DNA of 64,000 bases from Paraglaciecola sp. MB-3u-78 (GTDB taxonomy: Bacteria; Pseudomonadota; Gammaproteobacteria; Enterobacterales; Alteromonadaceae): positions 103,571 through 167,570 of the forward strand of contig NZ_PJCF01000009.1 in NCBI RefSeq assembly GCF_002835935.1. The letters are read 5' to 3'. A program made the position numbers and the translations under genes. The notes beneath the pieces were generated by a model. The model saw only the letters and a program-made list of their open reading frames with translations. It ran no database searches and was not told the origin of the DNA. How positions within the stretch are numbered: the stretch's first letter is position 1; each line of letters begins with the position of its first letter. Below are positions 17,632-29,072 of the stretch, piece by piece.

Positions 17632-19452
17632 ATGTTGCATTACAAAGCGCCGGTTATGGACATGAAGTTTCTTATCGAAGACGTGTTTAATTATTACCCT
17701 CATTATAAAAAATACCCAGAGTTTGCTGAAGCAACGCCTGATTTAGTCGATGCGATATTACAAGAATGTGCAAAATTTTGTGAAAATGAATTATTACCTT
17801 TAAACCAAAGTGGTGATAAAGAAGGCTGTAAATTTGATAATGGTGTCGTGACTACGCCTAAAGGTTTTAAAGAAGCTTATACAAAATATGTTGAAGGCGG
17901 ATGGCAAAGTTTATCTCACCCTATTGAACATGGAGGCCAAGGTTTACCCCCATCATTAGGCATGGTAAAACAAGAAATGATGGGCACAGCGAATTGGTCA
18001 TGGGCGATGTATCCTGGCTTAAGTCATGGTGCAATGAACACCGTTCAAACCCACGGCACACCTGAGCAAAAAGAACTGTATCTGACACGTTTAACTCAAG
18101 GCACGTGGACCGGCACTATGTGTTTAACCGAACCCCAATGCGGCACCGACTTAGGCCAAGTTAAAACCAAAGCCGTAGCAAACAGTGATGGTACCTATGA
18201 CATTGTGGGTACTAAAATATTTATTTCTGCAGGTGAACACGATTTAACTGAGAATATAATTCACATCGTCTTGGCCCGTATTCCCGGCGCACCTAAAGGC
18301 ACTCGTGGTATTTCTTTATTCATTGTGCCCAAAATCCAAGTAGACCAACAAGGTAACTTAGGTGAAACCAATCATGTCACCTGCGGTGCCATTGAGGATA
18401 AAATGGGTATTAAAGGCTCATCTACTGCGGTGCTAAATTTTGATAATGCTAAAGGTGTATTAATAGGCCCTGAAAACAAAGGCTTAGAATGTATGTTCAC
18501 CTTTATGAACGCCGCGCGTGTGGGCACAGCGTTACAAGGTGTCTGTGCCTCGGAACTGTCTTATCAAAACGCATTATTATATGCCAAAGACCGTTTATCG
18601 ATGCGCGCCTTAACCGGTAAAAAATTCCCAGACAAAGTAGCAGACCCCATCATTGTTCATCCTGATGTACGTAAAATGTTAATGACCCAAAAGGCCATCA
18701 CTGAAGGTGGTCGTGCCATGGTGTATTACACCGCCAAAATTGTTGATGACTTGGAGATGGCTACAACAGATGAAGCACGTAAAGCCGCAGATGACAGATT
18801 AGGTTTCCTGACTCCCATCCTTAAAGCCTTTTTAACAGAGCTAGGCTGTGAAAGTGCCAGTCACGGTATGCAAGTATTTGGTGGCCATGGATATATTAAA
18901 GAATGGGGCATGGAGCAGATTTATCGTGACGTGCGTATTGCGACTATGTACGAAGGCACAACCGGTATTCAGGCATTGGATTTATTGGGCCGGAAAATAT
19001 TACTCACCCGTGGTAAGTCATTAAAAGCATTCAGTAAAGAAGTGTTAGTTTTCTGCAAAGACAAAAGTTTGATTTCTAGTAACCCCCATAAACGTCAAAT
19101 GAATAAATTTGTCTGGGCATTAAGCAAAAATGTGGCGAACTGGCAACAATACTCCATGCGTTTAGCCTTGAAAGCTAAAAAAGACAGAGACATAGTAGGT
19201 TCAGCCTCAGTAGATTATTTAATGTACTCAGGCTATATAGTGATGGGGTATTTTTGGGCGCAAATGACGCAAACCGCCTACGAAAAATTAGCCGGAGAAG
19301 TTGAAAACCGTGACTTTTATCGTGCCAAAATCAAAACCGCCGAATTTTATTTTGAACGTTTATTACCCAGAACAAAGTCTTTAGCTAAAACCATGATGGC
19401 CGATCCAAAAACCTTAATGCAGCTAGACGAAGATTTGTTATCTTTTTTATAG
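17632..19452 (+). CDS. Acyl-CoA dehydrogenase, long form (DmdC-like)
   Basis: A 606-residue flavoenzyme of the long acyl-CoA dehydrogenase type, with an additional C-terminal domain of about 130 residues. N-terminal helices are followed by FAD-binding strands TGTMCLTEPQCGTDLG and KIFISAGEH, the FAD-dimer segment FGGHGYIKEWGMEQIYRD, and MYEGTTGIQALDLLGRK, which carries the catalytic glutamate. Close families include DmdC (methylmercaptopropionyl-CoA dehydrogenase, from DMSP breakdown) and fatty acyl-CoA dehydrogenases of Pseudomonas, so beta-oxidation or DMSP metabolism are both possible. The gene is monocistronic. The fold is certain, the substrate is not. Confidence 0.87.
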   Translation: MLHYKAPVMDMKFLIEDVFNYYPHYKKYPEFAEATPDLVDAILQECAKFCENELLPLNQSGDKEGCKFDNGVVTTPKGFKEAYTKYVEGGWQSLSHPIEHGGQGLPPSLGMVKQEMMGTANWSWAMYPGLSHGAMNTVQTHGTPEQKELYLTRLTQGTWTGTMCLTEPQCGTDLGQVKTKAVANSDGTYDIVGTKIFISAGEHDLTENIIHIVLARIPGAPKGTRGISLFIVPKIQVDQQGNLGETNHVTCGAIEDKMGIKGSSTAVLNFDNAKGVLIGPENKGLECMFTFMNAARVGTALQGVCASELSYQNALLYAKDRLSMRALTGKKFPDKVADPIIVHPDVRKMLMTQKAITEGGRAMVYYTAKIVDDLEMATTDEARKAADDRLGFLTPILKAFLTELGCESASHGMQVFGGHGYIKEWGMEQIYRDVRIATMYEGTTGIQALDLLGRKILLTRGKSLKAFSKEVLVFCKDKSLISSNPHKRQMNKFVWALSKNVANWQQYSMRLALKAKKDRDIVGSASVDYLMYSGYIVMGYFWAQMTQTAYEKLAGEVENRDFYRAKIKTAEFYFERLLPRTKSLAKTMMADPKTLMQLDEDLLSFL

Positions 19453-19709
19453 GTTAATGTTTGTTGGAGCACTGAGTGTTAAAAATTAACATATTCAGTG
19501 CTTCAATATTTTCTTAAGCAAAGACAAGTAAGAGCAATGTTCGCCTAGGTAGACTAGAAAAAGGTGAAGAAAACAGCTAAAACATCTATCATTTAGTTTT
19601 GGGTCCAAAATAGCGGTGAAAACTAGCTTTGCAGTACACACAGGTTAATTTAGGCATGTACAAAGAAATATGCTTAGAATTAGCTGAACTTGTTATACGT
19701 TTTAGTATT
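19453..19709. other. Intergenic region, nothing recognised
   Basis: About 260 bases between the dehydrogenase gene and a decayed gene on the other strand. It contains an imperfect hairpin around AGCACTGAGTG (19468-19505) that may end the dehydrogenase transcript. Confidence 0.4.
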
Positions 19710-20045
19710 TTACTCATTGAGCCAAGAAATAGCATCATCTTCATTATCAAAGTATCTAATTTCACCAGAAATGAACCAACTACCCATCTTCGCCGCAAAC
19801 TCTTGCCATTTTTTGTTTCCATAAATAGCCACTTTTGAAAATTTCATTACCGTGTTTTAAGCCTATTTTGAAATCATCCCACGCAGCTCTGACGTCCCAT
19901 CCTTGCAACTCTGTGCCATCAATAAGGGCTTTCACTTTTGGATCCTTAACTTCAGACAATGCAGAATCAATTAACGGAGCTATACATCGAATGCCTAATG
20001 ATTCAACTATGATCAGCTCGTTATTTGCGCGTTCCTGACATTTTT
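19710..20045 (-). pseudogene. Frameshifted SpoIIAA-like (STAS-fold) gene
   Basis: Two overlapping frames on the minus strand together encode a SpoIIAA-like protein. The first part reads ANNELIIVESLGIRC, KALIDGTELQGWDVRA and AWDDFKIGLKHGNEIFK. At an A run of four (19833-19836) the frame shifts, and the family sequence resumes as KVAIYGNKKWQEFAAKMG and GEIRYFDNEDDAISWLNE before a stop at 19710. The N terminus also lacks a usable start codon. The family pattern (AAWDDFKxGLKH, then K(V/I)A(I/V)xGxKxW) is clear. A second, intact family member is 4.4 kb away at 24468. Confidence 0.75.
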
Positions 20046-20385
20046 TTTGTTGGACGAAGCTGCAATACCAGTGTTTTTAATACCTACATTACCCGCTGCC
20101 GATCTTAAGGTCTATTTATAGTCTCTCGATAGTTATTTACAGAGACTACTATTTTAATCTCGAGTGTATTGGTAAATAATTTAATCAGAATTGACCAAGA
20201 TCAATAAGCGTTAAACAAGCTAATTTATAGTAACCGTAAACCATATCAAATCATCGTAAAACTGTTTTTGAGAGCATAGATACAACTATCCTCGCGTAAT
20301 TTACTACGTAATATCAAGAACGTGTTTGAAGCGCTAAGGGACTTAGCATAATCATACATAAAGATATAATTCAAAGGATAATTAG
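20046..20385 (+). other. Intergenic region upstream of the oleate hydratase gene
   Basis: About 340 AT-rich bases with no gene I can support. The region must contain the promoter of the oleate hydratase gene; AAAGGATAATTAG directly before the ATG gives its ribosome binding site. Confidence 0.5.
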
Positions 20386-20843
20386 ATGAAAACAGACAAT
20401 AAACAAAACTATAAAGACTCAAAGGTTTATCTCATTGGCAGTGGCATAGCTGGGCTGGCTAGTGCCGTATATTTAGAAAAGGATGTGGGTGTACCTGGTG
20501 AAAATATCCATATTTTAGAAAAAGATTTAATCGCTGGCGGAGCTACTGACGGCGCTGGCGATAAAGATAAAGGATTTGTCGTTCGTGGTGGAAGAATGCA
20601 TGAAATGCACTACGAATGTTATTGGGAACTACTTTCCCATATTCCATCATTGGAAGACTCAAATATATCAGTACGAGATGAGTCATACGAATTTAATCAA
20701 CGATTTGTATCCAATGCTCAGGCCCGTCTATTAAAAGAAGGCAAGAAATTAGATGTCTCCTCCTATGGGTTGTCTTTTAAGCAACAGGCCGACTTTATCA
20801 AGCTCACCTACGTTTCCGAAAGCTCACTAGCTGATAAACGAAT
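20386..20843 (+). pseudogene. Oleate hydratase, N-terminal half (interrupted by IS66)
   Basis: The first 152 codons of a flavin-dependent fatty-acid hydratase (also called myosin-cross-reactive antigen). The FAD-binding motif is VYLIGSGIAGLASAVYL, followed by ILEKDLIAGGATDG and VVRGGRMHEMHYECYWELL, all typical of oleate hydratase. The frame runs into the IS66 element at 20844 and stops a few codons later. Joined to 23277-24411, with one copy of the 8-base duplication, it restores a continuous 530-residue protein (SSLADKR then IEDWFEQ), about the usual family length. The enzyme adds water to cis double bonds of oleic and related acids. The gene is inactive as it stands unless the element leaves precisely. 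Confidence 0.9.
20836..20843. repeat. Target-site duplication, left copy
   Basis: AAACGAAT immediately before the IS66 end; the same eight bases follow the other end at 23269-23276. Eight bases is the standard length for IS66. Confidence 0.93.
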
Positions 20844-20867
20844 GTAAGCGGCTAATCAACCCACGTA

Positions 20868-22484
20868 TCAAACAGTCGTAATACTGCGCTTATAGTTCCA
20901 CGGCAATAACGCTTCAAAATCTTCCACCGTTTCCGCATAGGGTATCGCTTTGAATATAGTATTGAGATATGCGTATGGCTCAATGCCATGTAACCGAGCG
21001 GTTTCAATCAAGCTGTAATGTGCGGCACTGGCGTTTGCGCCAGCAGGTGTGTCGGCGAATAACCATGCACGCCTCCCAACGGCAAAAGGGCGAATGGCGT
21101 TTTCAGCCATAATGTTACTGATGCGAAGCTGCCCATCTGTGCAATACACAGTGAGTTTATCCCACTGATTATGCAAGTAGGTCATGGCCTTGCCAGTTAA
21201 ACTGTCGGTGGCCACGCGCGGTTTGTTTGCCGTGAGCCATGCCTGCAGTGTGTTTAATATCGGCATGCTCTTAGCTTGGCGAACGGCCAGTCTTTTCTCA
21301 TTGCTAGCATGTTTGATGGTGCGCTCAATCCCATAGAGCTTGTTAATCAGGCTCAAGGCCATGTCGGCTTTGCTGGCTTTTATTTTTTTCCCTTTAGGTT
21401 GTGATTGCTGTGCCTCGATGAATTTGCGGCGAGCGTGATCCATACAGCCTAATTGAATGAGCTGGTTTTTGCGGCACACTTCGTTGTAACCTGCATAACC
21501 GTCGGTTTGCAGGTAGCCATGAGTAAATCCATGTAGCAAGCGCATAGGCACATGGCGAGCACGCGATGGGTCATAGTCAAACAGCACGCTTTGTTGGTCG
21601 GCTTTACCGCCGAGTGTCACCCACATAAATTTATCGCCCGTGGGCGCAAGCCCTGGCTCTTTTAATACCTGAATGCGGGTTTCATCCGCCATAATGAGTG
21701 AGCCGGCATGCTGAGTCTCCCTTAATAAGTTAATTAAGGGTTGGATTTGTTTGCCTAGCGCAATGACATAGTTGGCGAGTGTTGTTCTTGATATGCTGCC
21801 CCCGTATCGTTCGATAATCCCCTCTAATCGATAAAGCGGCATGCCATCGGCGTATTTAGCAATAATGATGTAGGTCATTAAGTTGATACTGCCCATGGCT
21901 TTGGGTACAGGGTGTTTAATGACCTCAGCCGCTTTCATGGTGGTTGTGCCTTGTTCGTCTTTAAACACCGCCTTTTCCTGCATGTACTCTAGTACCTGTA
22001 CTTTGGCAGGGATAATATCTAGCTCTTCTCTGACTTTCACAAAGAAGGTATTGATTGCGCCTTCTTTTTCAGTATCTGACAAATACGCAAACACTTGGGT
22101 GCGTGGTAGGTTTTTAGCAAAGGGTTTGCGACCGGTTTTGGCTTTAGGCTCGCTTGTGGTCGGTAACTCAGGCTCAGTTTGTTCTGGCTCACTGGTCGCT
22201 TCGGCTTCGTTGAACAAGTTACCTTGCTCTGGCGGGGTTTGTTCAGAGCTGCTGCCAAAGCGTTTGCTATTAGATAAGCGTAAATACTCTTCGAGTAACT
22301 CAACGCGCTTTTTAAGTGAATCGATGACATCAGACTTCTTTTCGATGATGTCACTTTGCTCTGCAATCAGTGTTTCTTTTTCCCCAATCACCCCGTCTTT
22401 TTCAGACAGCATAGCTTGCAACCTTGACATGGTATCGGTGTCGCTAAAAGCCTTGTTTTTATGGGTGTTGGGCGGTAATTTCAT
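20868..22484 (-). CDS. tnpC: IS66 family transposase (TnpC)
   Basis: The 538-residue DDE transposase of the element. An N-terminal coiled coil (residues about 15-75, ending LEEYLRLSNSKRFGSSSEQ) is followed by a Pro/Glu/Thr-rich linker and a zinc-finger-type domain. The catalytic core shows MADETRIQVL (first Asp), LQTDGYAGYNEV (second Asp) and AENAIRPFAVGRR (Glu). HARRKFIEAQQS is also typical of the family. The C-terminal extension IETARLHGIEPYAYL is the usual IS66 tail. The length equals the norm for the family, with no frameshift. Confidence 0.93.
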   Translation of the reverse strand: MKLPPNTHKNKAFSDTDTMSRLQAMLSEKDGVIGEKETLIAEQSDIIEKKSDVIDSLKKRVELLEEYLRLSNSKRFGSSSEQTPPEQGNLFNEAEATSEPEQTEPELPTTSEPKAKTGRKPFAKNLPRTQVFAYLSDTEKEGAINTFFVKVREELDIIPAKVQVLEYMQEKAVFKDEQGTTTMKAAEVIKHPVPKAMGSINLMTYIIIAKYADGMPLYRLEGIIERYGGSISRTTLANYVIALGKQIQPLINLLRETQHAGSLIMADETRIQVLKEPGLAPTGDKFMWVTLGGKADQQSVLFDYDPSRARHVPMRLLHGFTHGYLQTDGYAGYNEVCRKNQLIQLGCMDHARRKFIEAQQSQPKGKKIKASKADMALSLINKLYGIERTIKHASNEKRLAVRQAKSMPILNTLQAWLTANKPRVATDSLTGKAMTYLHNQWDKLTVYCTDGQLRISNIMAENAIRPFAVGRRAWLFADTPAGANASAAHYSLIETARLHGIEPYAYLNTIFKAIPYAETVEDFEALLPWNYKRSITTV

Positions 22485-22519
22485 GCCCGATATTATACTA
22501 AACTTGAGGCTAAAAAGCC

Positions 22520-22885
22520 CTAAAAAACACTGTCGAAATGCAACTTTTTATGGCCCTTCATGGCACTAATATCAAGACCATCAAGTAGCCAGTTTATTTG
22601 CTGGCCGTTGAGTGTTATCACCTCCTTTTCACACCTCGGCCAAATGAATCTATCTTCCTCTAGGCTTTTGTAATACAGCACGAAACCATTGTTTTCCCAG
22701 AACAGACATTTGATTTTAGTGCGCCGTTTATTGGTGAACACATACAAGTGACCCGAAAAAGGGTTGTGACCCAACTCACATTCGACAATGGCGCTAATGC
22801 CTCGAAATGACTTACGGAAGTCAATTGCCTGCGGATATAGATAAATATGCGTAAGCGACATGCACGGGCGCATCGCACTTGTCAT
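22520..22885 (-). CDS. tnpB: IS66 accessory protein TnpB (IS66 Orf2 like)
   Basis: A 121-residue protein with the family block YLYPQAIDFRKSFRGISAIV, then GHLYVFTNKRRTKIKCLFW and LYYKSLEEDRFIWP. It is needed for IS66 transposition in studied elements, though its activity is unclear. It overlaps tnpA by four bases and precedes tnpC by 35 bases. The true start may be the internal methionine before SLTHIYLYP. Confidence 0.92.
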   Translation of the reverse strand: MTSAMRPCMSLTHIYLYPQAIDFRKSFRGISAIVECELGHNPFSGHLYVFTNKRRTKIKCLFWENNGFVLYYKSLEEDRFIWPRCEKEVITLNGQQINWLLDGLDISAMKGHKKLHFDSVF

Positions 22886-23184
22886 GACAATGCCGCCGTT
22901 AGCTGTTTCACCACATCGATATTATTGGGCGCAATACCCGATAACGACAGGCCATTGGCGAAGTGCAGCGTTAATAATTCTGGCTTGGGTAAATACTCTG
23001 GAATAGGCAATGCAATGAAACCCGTTTTGACCGGTGCTGTTTCTTGCGTTTCTAATCTACGCTTATGGTGACTTAGTCGCTGCGGGTTTAGTTGATGCTT
23101 TTTACAATACTGCGTTTGTGTTAATGCTGAATCCTTCCATTGGCTTACGTGTTGCTGCCAAAAGATGATGGGTTGTTTTGACAT
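22882..23184 (-). CDS. tnpA: IS66 accessory protein TnpA
   Basis: A 100-residue protein. The N terminus FWQQHVSQWKDSALTQTQYC and KHQLNPQRLSHHKRRL forms a helix-turn-helix typical of IS66 TnpA. The C-terminal part has the usual GxxLxxxGIAPNN-type ending. It is the first gene of the element and overlaps tnpB (ATGA). Confidence 0.88.
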   Translation of the reverse strand: MSKQPIIFWQQHVSQWKDSALTQTQYCKKHQLNPQRLSHHKRRLETQETAPVKTGFIALPIPEYLPKPELLTLHFANGLSLSGIAPNNIDVVKQLTAALS

Positions 23185-23268
23185 GTCATTTCCTCACTTG
23201 ATTTCAGTGACGAAATTATGCACCAGCGGTAATGGTAAAATAAGACCGTGGGTTTATTTGGCGCTTAC

Positions 23269-23276
23269 AAACGAAT
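23269..23276. repeat. Target-site duplication, right copy
   Basis: AAACGAAT directly after the IS66 end, identical to 20836-20843. Confidence 0.93.
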
Positions 23277-24411
23277 TGAAGATTGGTTTGAGCAAAGCTT
23301 TTTTGAAACCAAATTTTGGTTTATCTGGAGTTCCATGTTTGCGTTCCAAAAATGGAGCAGTCTGGCAGAAATGCGACGATATATGCAACGCTTCATACAT
23401 CTTGTGGATGGTTTGCCGAAACTCGGTGGTGTGATGCGCACCAAATATAACCAATATGATTCAGTTGTTAGACCGATGAAGAAGTACCTTGAAGAAAAGG
23501 GTGTGAAGTTTGAAATGGGCAAAGAAGTCGTTGATATTGATTTCAATCTATCCGCGGACAAAATATCGGCGACTGTCATTCATCTTAAAAACAAAACAGA
23601 AATAGTCCTTAGAGAAAATGATTTTGTGTTTTTCACCAACGGCTCAATTACAGAAAGTACCGATAATGGAAGTTGGGATAAACCAGCCAAATTGAAAGGT
23701 GTAGAAGAATCCGGCGCTTGGACCTTATGGAAAAAAATAGCCAAAAAAGATCCGTCTTTTGGCAACCCCAATCCATTTTGTGACAATATTGATTTGCAAA
23801 AATGGTACTCATTTACCGCAACAATGAAAGACAGTACATTTCTCGATTACATGGAAAACTTCTCAGGCAATGTAGATGGAACTGGCGGACTTGTCACTAT
23901 GATCGATTCCAACTGGCTCATGTCAATTGTAATAGCACGGCAGCCCCACTTTCCAAATCAACCTAATGACGTGAAGATTTTTTGGGGGTATGGACTCTAC
24001 CCTGATAGAAAAGGCAATTACATCAACAAAACAATGGCCGAATGTAGTGGTGCTGAAATACTAGAAGAGCTTTATTACCATTTAAAAATCCAAGAGCTTA
24101 TGGCGCCGATTACAAAAGCTGGGAAAGTGAATTGTATCCCTGTTGCCATGCCGTTTATTGATAGTCTTTTTATGCCCAGAAATAAGGGTGATAGACCCGA
24201 TGTAATTCCAAGTGGATCAACAAACTTTGCGTTCTTAGGCCAGTTTGCTGAAGCTCCTAAAGATTGTGTATTTACCGTTGAATATTCAGTGAGAACCGCC
24301 CAAATGGCTGTTTATGGTTTGTTTGATACCGATAAGAAGGTGCATCCAATGTACGAATCAACCCACAACCCCAAGTACTTACTTGCGGCACTTAAAGCCA
24401 TTAGTCGATGA
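23277..24411 (+). pseudogene. Oleate hydratase, C-terminal part (separated by IS66)
   Basis: This continues the oleate hydratase frame after the insertion: IEDWFEQSFFETKFWFIWSS, then HLVDGLPKLGGVMRTKYNQY, FFTNGSITESTDNGSWDKP, and WLMSIVIARQPHFPNQP. These are substrate- and FAD-contact regions of the family. The end SGSTNFAFLGQFAEAPKDCV and FTVEYSVRTAQMAVYGL is also conserved. A frame from 23248 reads outward from inside the insertion, but the first ten codons come from the element. The gene is followed by a SpoIIAA-like gene. Apart from the insertion, no stop or frameshift is present, so the interruption is recent. Confidence 0.9.
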
Positions 24412-24467
24412 AGAAACACCATTGGGTTCAATGTTTATATGCCCAAATCAATCAGTAGGAGAAGTAC

Positions 24468-24833
24468 ATTTTAGAAATCATAGATATCGGTATTGATAAT
24501 GCCCTCGCCTTTCAAATGTCAGGGAAAATCACTGAAAGTGACATGAATTTGGTGCTTATTCATGCAAAGCAAAAAATTGAAAGTTATGGCAGTATCGTTG
24601 TTTTTGAAAAAATCAATTCTTTCGAGGGTGTTGAAGTAGCGGCAATTGTCGAAGAGTTCAAATACATTTTCAAAGCCGGAATGTCCAATATAGCAAAAGT
24701 GGCAATATTGACAGATAAGAAATGGATCGAACATATCGTTAATATTGAGGACAAGATTTTTAACCAGATTGAAATGAAATGTTTCCCTATTGAAGAGCAG
24801 TTAGCAGCCGTACAGTTTCTTAAAAGCCCCTAA
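24468..24833 (+). CDS. SpoIIAA-like (STAS fold) protein, apparent ATT start
   Basis: A protein of the SpoIIAA-like family, related to the decayed gene at 19710. The first in-frame ATG (24516, 105 residues) would drop the first beta strand. Upstream, the frame encodes LEIIDIGIDNALAFQ and is open back to a TAG at 24456. AGGAGA (24457-24462) sits five bases before an ATT at 24468, giving 121 residues with the complete family N terminus. Conserved parts are SGKITESDM, VAAIVEEFKYIFK, KVAILTDKKWIEH and the C-terminal EEQLAAVQFL. These proteins are small cytosolic and uncharacterised. It follows the oleate hydratase gene by 57 bases. Confidence 0.75.
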   Translation: MLEIIDIGIDNALAFQMSGKITESDMNLVLIHAKQKIESYGSIVVFEKINSFEGVEVAAIVEEFKYIFKAGMSNIAKVAILTDKKWIEHIVNIEDKIFNQIEMKCFPIEEQLAAVQFLKSP

Positions 24834-25060
24834 CAAGGTGCGAAGCCGAAACTAATGTTATACCTACAATGCACCTCAATCCTATGGAATAGTAGATTAA
24901 TAAAAACTATCAATTACATTAATCCTGACAGAAAAAAAAACGATTAGAGCCACCGCAGCAAAAGGTTTTACCTATAGTTTGAAATATTCGATAGTGTTGT
25001 TCGAGCGCATTATAAACGTGAACAAATAAATACTTTTTTTCATACAAAAAAGGAAATTAA

Positions 25061-27220
<2,160 letters not shown>

Positions 27221-27457
27221 TCATAGCAACATATCCCTACGCCGCTCATTAGTTCGGCGTATGGATATCAAATTGAGAGTATTTCGACTTTGCTAACAAG
27301 GTCAGTGATGACTTGTCAACTAACTGTAAATCTACGTCCCCCTTAGTGATCTGCTATACACAACACTGACAGATCAATTTGGGTAATCAGCTAAAAGTAA
27401 GGCATAATTGTTCAATTCAGGCATGATAATTTAACCCACAAGGAGAAGAGGATATAA

Positions 27458-28831
27458 GTGAATAAAATTAAACTCACACAAGACGAAAATCTTTCCATAA
27501 AAGTCAGTTACCAGTTATTGCCTAGCGATCAGCAGAGGCTGGATCTCTATTTTTCCTTACCGGATGAAATGGGTATTAGTCCTAAAACCTTAGCAGAAGA
27601 GCATTATTTCCATAATAGTATACAAAGCCACAGTGCTTATTACTCAAACCAACTGCATTTACCTTTAGTACGAAGCCGCTTTATTAGCCAACAAAAAGGT
27701 GAGCAAAGTGACTACCGTTTAAACCTTAATCTGTTTTCATATCAAATTCGAACTGCATTGGATACGGATATAAAACAAACCATTAAGCTTAAAGAAAGCA
27801 AAGATTTTTATCCTCAAGCCATAGAGTTGGCAGAGCAAATTTCTGGCTTGCTAAAAAAGCTAAGAAGATATACGCCTCCAGATCAAAAACTCAGCGCATA
27901 TCTTGAAAATGCCGACAACTACCTCAGTTGGCAAGTGGAACAATCGTTTTTAAAACTACTGTCTAGAGCCCCCAAAAGTAGTGATTTTACCAGTGAGAGA
28001 AACTTCTTATTGGCCCTGTGCCGTAGTGAAAATGAATACCGAGAAGAGAAACAATATAACTCACAAATCACCTTGGGTGACCCAAATCGCATCACCAATA
28101 AAATGCGCTTGCTGCAACGATTAATCGAATATGGTGTGGTATTTCAAAAAGAAGTTAAAAACCTCAATAGCAGTTTAAACCGCATAGTACGCGGCACAGT
28201 CACTGCTGTTATTATGGCTTTTGTTATGGTGCTAGTATTAAATGCGCGAACTAACTTTACTGAAGTGACGATTGCATTAGTCGGTATGTTGGGCGTTATT
28301 TATGGGTTAAGGGAAATATTCAAGGATGATATTACCCGTATCATTTGGCGTCGTATTCAAAAAGGGCTACCAAAATGGAAAATCATTTACAGTCATAGTG
28401 TCAATAAAACTCGAGTGGCGAGTCAAACTATTTGGCTTGAATACATTCGTAATAAAGATTTACCCAAACAAGTAGATAAATTATTTCAAACCCGGAGACA
28501 ACAAAACAAACAGGCCGCACAATTACTGCATTTCCGAAGTGACACTAAGGTAAGTGCAAAAGGTTTTTTACCCGGATACGATGAAGTTCAACAACGTATT
28601 TATTTTAATTTAACCCCCTTCATTCGCTTTTTAAAAAAAGGCGAAGGCCGTTTATATTCACTCGAAAGCAGTAAAATAACCAAACAAGCGGTTGAACGTC
28701 GTTACCAAATCAACCTAGTGTTAATGCATACGGACAAACAAGATCAACAACAAATACAGCGCTTTAAAATCACCCTAAACCGCTCTAATATCATTAATAT
28801 TGAGGCAATACAGTCAGATATCGATGAGTAA
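27458..28831 (+). CDS. Unknown two-helix membrane protein
   Basis: A 457-residue protein I do not recognise. The first 245 residues are charged and soluble in character. Two membrane helices follow at about 249-266 (VTAVIMAFVMVLVLNA) and 272-288 (VTIALVGMLGVIYGL), separated by only a few residues. The remaining 170 residues are basic and contain an amphipathic part RIIWRRIQKGLPKWKIIY. Both ends would therefore face the cytosol. The start is GTG with a strong AAGGAGAAGAGG upstream. It stands alone between katG and a LysE-type exporter gene. No enzymatic motif was seen. Confidence 0.75.
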   Translation: MNKIKLTQDENLSIKVSYQLLPSDQQRLDLYFSLPDEMGISPKTLAEEHYFHNSIQSHSAYYSNQLHLPLVRSRFISQQKGEQSDYRLNLNLFSYQIRTALDTDIKQTIKLKESKDFYPQAIELAEQISGLLKKLRRYTPPDQKLSAYLENADNYLSWQVEQSFLKLLSRAPKSSDFTSERNFLLALCRSENEYREEKQYNSQITLGDPNRITNKMRLLQRLIEYGVVFQKEVKNLNSSLNRIVRGTVTAVIMAFVMVLVLNARTNFTEVTIALVGMLGVIYGLREIFKDDITRIIWRRIQKGLPKWKIIYSHSVNKTRVASQTIWLEYIRNKDLPKQVDKLFQTRRQQNKQAAQLLHFRSDTKVSAKGFLPGYDEVQQRIYFNLTPFIRFLKKGEGRLYSLESSKITKQAVERRYQINLVLMHTDKQDQQQIQRFKITLNRSNIINIEAIQSDIDE

Positions 28832-29072
28832 TAAGAAACGCGTCCTAGCTCTGCTATAAGCTCTTATCACAAGCACGGATAGTATGTTAAGCATCAGTCT
28901 CGTGCTAATGAGTTACTCAATCAAATATTTAGAGCCCATATTCAAAGTAGAAATTCACTGCATTTAGTCATTTCTTGGTAAGGCATGAATTTGTTTGCGT
29001 TGATTGATGTGGTATAAAAACTGTAGTGATATTTTATACCGCAATCGGATGGTTAAAAGTGAATTTAGCTTA

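Larger units (their letters stand above)
20844..23268 (-). mobile_element. Complete IS66-family insertion sequence
   Basis: A 2425-bp element. The ends are imperfect inverted repeats of about 22 bases beginning GTAAGCG (three mismatches), and an 8-base target duplication flanks them. It carries the three IS66 genes tnpA, tnpB and tnpC on the minus strand, all with open frames. It therefore looks complete and potentially active. It splits an oleate hydratase gene. Confidence 0.93.

Noticed and set aside
21883..22569. A 228-residue frame on the plus strand inside the IS66 tnpC gene
   Set aside because: It is antisense to a conserved transposase and rich in Ser/Leu as expected from the reverse strand; not a gene.
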